Assembly: GCA_964251665.1 (NCBI GenBank)
Contig: CAXUKO010000020.1
Location: 44,375-108,374, forward strand
DNA: 64,000 bases
Direction of reading: 5' to 3'
Source of the DNA: JBBQLG01 sp964251665
GTDB taxonomy: Bacteria > Bacteroidota > Bacteroidia > Cytophagales > Spirosomataceae
Notes under the pieces: model-generated
Told to the model about the DNA's origin: nothing
Seen by the model: only the letters and a program-made list of their open reading frames with translations
The model's database searches: none
Translations under genes and position numbers: made by a program
Shown here: piece by piece, positions 62,154-64,000 of the stretch
Layout: each line of letters opens with the position of its first letter
Numbering within the stretch: the first letter of the stretch is position 1

Positions 62154-63071
62154 TTAAGCGGCCATTGAGGAAGTGTAAAAATAAGATTCCTGTTGACTGG
62201 GCGTCCGGTAATTCAATGCTGAATGTTTTCGCCGACGATTGTACCAACCCTCGATATATTCAAAAATTGCTAATCGTGCCGCTGCATGCGTCTCAAAATG
62301 AGTGTGGTTAACCAACTCGCTTTTGAGGGTCTTGAAAAAACTCTCGGCCACCGCGTTATCCCAACAATTGCCTTTCCGGCTCATGCTCTGCTCAACCGGC
62401 AAATCTTTCAGTTCATCCCTAAATTCAGTGCAGGCATATTGGACACCTCGATCTGAATGAAACAGAAGTCGACCACTTAATGGCCTGTTTTTTAGAGCCA
62501 TATGCCAAGCTGCCACACTTGTATCCACCGCTTTGAGACGATCACTTAACGCCCAGCCAACCACTTTTCGGTCCGCTAGGTCCAAAATCACGGTTAAGTA
62601 AATCCAGCCCTGATAGGTGGCAACATAGGTAATATCTGACACCCATTTCTGCCCTGGTTTATCGGCTGTAAACTCTCTGCTTAGCAAGTTTTTAGCTACT
62701 GGATAGTCGTGATTCGATTCAGTAGTCTGCACCCGATACTTTTTGTACATAATGCTGCGAATCCCTGCTTTCCGCATGAGTCTGGCAATGCAGTTGCGAG
62801 ATACTTTCACCCCCTGATCACGGAGTTCATCAGCAATCCGGGGACTACCGTAGCGACATTGACTTTGAGTGTACACTTGTCGGATGTGGTTCTCCAACTG
62901 GTTCTGACTCTGTTGTCTAGTGCTAATGGGGTGGTTATACCAATAATAATAGCCGCTGCTGCTCACATTCAGCACTTTACACATCCTCTCAACGGAAAAC
63001 TCGCTGGCGTGTTCCTTTATAAATCGGAATATCTCCCGTCGCCCTTGGAGAAGATGCTGACCGCCTTTTTT
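62154..63071 (-). CDS. IS3-family transposase OrfB (DDE integrase), made by -1 frameshift
   Basis: The catalytic part carries the DDE triad: DITYVATYQGW, then HSDRGVQYAC, and NCWDNAVAESFFKTLKSEL. An ATG in this frame at 62984 would give 276 residues, but the frame continues back to an AAAAAAG slippery site at 63065-63071. Shifting there joins it to OrfA (KGGQHLLQGRREIFRFI, then KEHASEF and MCKVLNVS), giving the usual IS3 OrfAB fusion protein. The product cuts and joins the element ends. Confidence 0.87.
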   Translation of the reverse strand, partial: KKGGQHLLQGRREIFRFIKEHASEFSVERMCKVLNVSSSGYYYWYNHPISTRQQSQNQLENHIRQVYTQSQCRYGSPRIADELRDQGVKVSRNCIARLMRKAGIRSIMYKKYRVQTTESNHDYPVAKNLLSREFTADKPGQKWVSDITYVATYQGWIYLTVILDLADRKVVGWALSDRLKAVDTSVAAWHMALKNRPLSGRLLFHSDRGVQYACTEFRDELKDLPVEQSMSRKGNCWDNAVAESFFKTLKSELVNHTHFETHAAARLAIFEYIEGWYNRRRKHSALNYRTPSQQESYFYTSSMAA

Positions 63072-63325
63072 AAGATATCGCGTTCCATCTGAGCTTCTCT
63101 AAGCTCGCGTTGCAACCTTCGGATCTGTTGCTGCTCGTCGGTGATTGTAGTAGTAGCCGACAGGATTTGATCGGTTTTTCTGTACTGTTGCCGCCATTTG
63201 CTAATTCTCCCCGGATCAACACCCAATTCGCGAGCGGCATCCTGAATCGATCCTTTTGCATAAGATAGCTCGACAGCCATCTCCTTAAATGCTTCGTCAA
63301 ACACGCGTCGTTTAACCATGGTCAA
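63017..63325 (-). CDS. IS3-family transposase OrfA (helix-turn-helix)
   Basis: The 102-residue protein has an N-terminal helix-turn-helix (VFDEAFKEMAVELSYAKG, SIQDAARELGVDPGRISKW) and a C-terminal leucine-zipper-like helix (QQIRRLQRELREAQMERDIL). It binds the terminal repeats. The AAAAAAG slippery sequence in its 3' part allows ribosomes to move into the OrfB frame. Confidence 0.87.
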   Translation of the reverse strand: MTMVKRRVFDEAFKEMAVELSYAKGSIQDAARELGVDPGRISKWRQQYRKTDQILSATTTITDEQQQIRRLQRELREAQMERDILKKAVSIFSKGDGRYSDL

Positions 63326-63530
63326 ATTGAAGTTTGTCCCTCAAATCTGCCCAAAAAAAGTCTCCAGTCAAATGTAGCAAGTCCAGTACAGTAACTCTGG
63401 GGAGAAAGGCTCCACCTGATGGTCAATGACCTATTTAGTTAGTGACCATTTCCCTGTATCCCTAGCTACCGCTCATTGGCTTGCCAACCGTCGGCCCAAT
63501 TCGGCTGTTATCTTGCTGAAACGTTTCCAA

Positions 63531-63603
63531 AAACCGTTACACTAACGGTTGTGTAACGGATAAGAACGGTTAGTAAACCGTTTTTGTAACGGATACAACC
63601 GTT
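63531..63603. repeat. Array of AACCGTT / AACGGTT sites
   Basis: Five 7-bp sites alternate in orientation: 63532, 63544, 63565, 63576 and 63597, with a sixth at 63696. An 11-bp direct repeat TGTAACGGATA occurs at 63552 and 63585, spaced 33 bp. Spacings near 11 and 21 bp suggest binding on one face of the helix. Confidence 0.55.
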
Positions 63604-63864
63604 TGCAGAGACCATTTTAGCGAGCCGACATGTCTTTTCCTGCCAGCTTTTAGTAAACTAGAAGCTGATGCGCCACCTTTTTGAGTAGTTCAACAAACCG
63701 TTTTTCTAGACTGGATAGGCGGGAAGTGCCTGGAGACAGGCTTTCTTGCATCTAGTAAACCCGTTCACTTTACGAGTTCTGTACTTTCAACTAGACCAGG
63801 TTTCTATTGTACGTAACGGGCCTATTTACTGAGTCATGTTCACCATTTTCGAGGTGTAAGTCCG

Positions 63865-63887
63865 CTGTCATACACGGTGTATGACAG
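63865..63887. promoter_or_regulatory. 23-bp palindrome, likely operator
   Basis: CTGTCATACAC (63865-63875) and GTGTATGACAG (63877-63887) are perfect inverted arms around a single G. This form suits a dimeric repressor site for a gene starting beyond the right edge. A role as a hairpin is also possible. Confidence 0.5.
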
Positions 63888-64000
63888 GTTCTGTTTTTGT
63901 CTTACCTTGTGTACTACTTATCATATAAGTGATTATACAACAGAATGCATCTCCCTGAAATAGCTTGACACTAATCGTGTAAAGCTATGACCCTAAGCAG

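Larger units (their letters stand above)
62126..63385 (-). mobile_element. IS3-family insertion sequence, complete (1260 bp)
   Basis: Terminal inverted repeats start TGGACTTGC at 62126 and end GCAAGTCCA at 63385. The left and right ends match over the first 9 bp and again around TGGAGA/TGGAGAC and a poly-T stretch. GTAC flanks both sides (62122-62125 and 63386-63389) as a likely 4-bp target duplication; being palindromic, it could partly be repeat extension. The element lies 138 bp after the FecA-like receptor stop and does not break a recognisable gene. Both transposase frames are intact, so it may be active. Confidence 0.85.
63386..64000. other. 615-bp non-coding right end with regulatory-looking repeats
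   Basis: No gene is apparent. The AACCGTT/AACGGTT array (63531-63603) and the 23-bp palindrome (63865-63887) are the only clear structures. AT-rich DNA near the edge (TGTGTACTACTTATCATATA, about 63908-63928) could be the promoter of a gene beyond the window. Confidence 0.45.

Noticed and set aside
1..64000. tRNA, rRNA or riboswitch genes
   Set aside because: No cloverleaf, rRNA core or known riboswitch pattern was recognised by eye. A covariance-model scan would be decisive and could not be run.

Overview
The window looks like part of a plasmid from a member of the Bacteroidota, most likely a Spirosoma-like Cytophagales bacterium. The evidence is SusC/SusD and CarboxypepD_reg-type TonB receptors, TAnnTTTG-type promoter elements, TlpA/DUF4395/DUF1684 families, and a plasmid backbone with a Rep_3 initiator, iterons, ParA and a small ribbon-helix-helix protein. 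The genus is an inference; no rRNA or tRNA gene was seen.

Region 1 (1-33.3 kb, all minus strand) is a long accessory island. Read in transcription order it has a free-standing ACT-domain protein, a SusC/SusD pair, a 46-residue small protein, and a tightly packed block. That block holds two DoxX-like membrane proteins, a SorB/SoxD-like cytochrome c, a Tat-exported sulfite oxidase, a DASS anion transporter, an FAD oxidoreductase and a YeiH-type sulfate/sulfite exporter. Next come a TlpA-like thiol oxidoreductase, YceI, an M19 dipeptidase with altered metal ligands, a DsbD-N-like protein, a di-haem cytochrome c peroxidase, a TonB receptor, a vanadium haloperoxidase-fold lipoprotein and a cysteine desulfurase. 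The far end has a sterol-desaturase-like protein, DUF1684, DUF4395, a PhyH-family dioxygenase, a second TlpA protein, an amino-acid permease, an unknown secreted protein and a ChrB-like chromate-resistance protein. The common thread appears to be uptake of a sulfur-containing or peptide substrate, thiol handling, sulfur release and periplasmic oxidation of sulfite, with export of the anions.

Region 2 (33.3-34.2 kb) has a plus-strand Rrf2 regulator with four clustered cysteines. Short identical elements occur both in the gaps beside it and upstream of two blocks of Region 1, so it is the best candidate regulator of the island.

Region 3 (34.2-43.5 kb) is the plasmid backbone: a zinc-ribbon-like protein, a TGTGGTAA repeat array, a Toprim primase-like protein, an RHH protein, ParA, Rep and a nine-copy iteron origin, plus an unknown protein beside the origin. 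It is visibly AT-richer around rep/parA than the flanks.

Region 4 (43.5-62 kb, mostly plus strand) has a GAF/PAS hybrid histidine kinase and three paralogous 180-residue membrane-anchored proteins, placed upstream of two TonB receptors and a second haloperoxidase. It also has an MFS transporter, three AhpD-like CxxC proteins, a DUF3179 protein, a TauE/SafE-type exporter, a heptad-repeat protein and an AraC remnant.

Region 5 (62.1-64 kb) is a complete IS3-family element with 4-bp flanking repeats, followed by non-coding DNA carrying an AACCGTT/AACGGTT array and a 23-bp palindrome.
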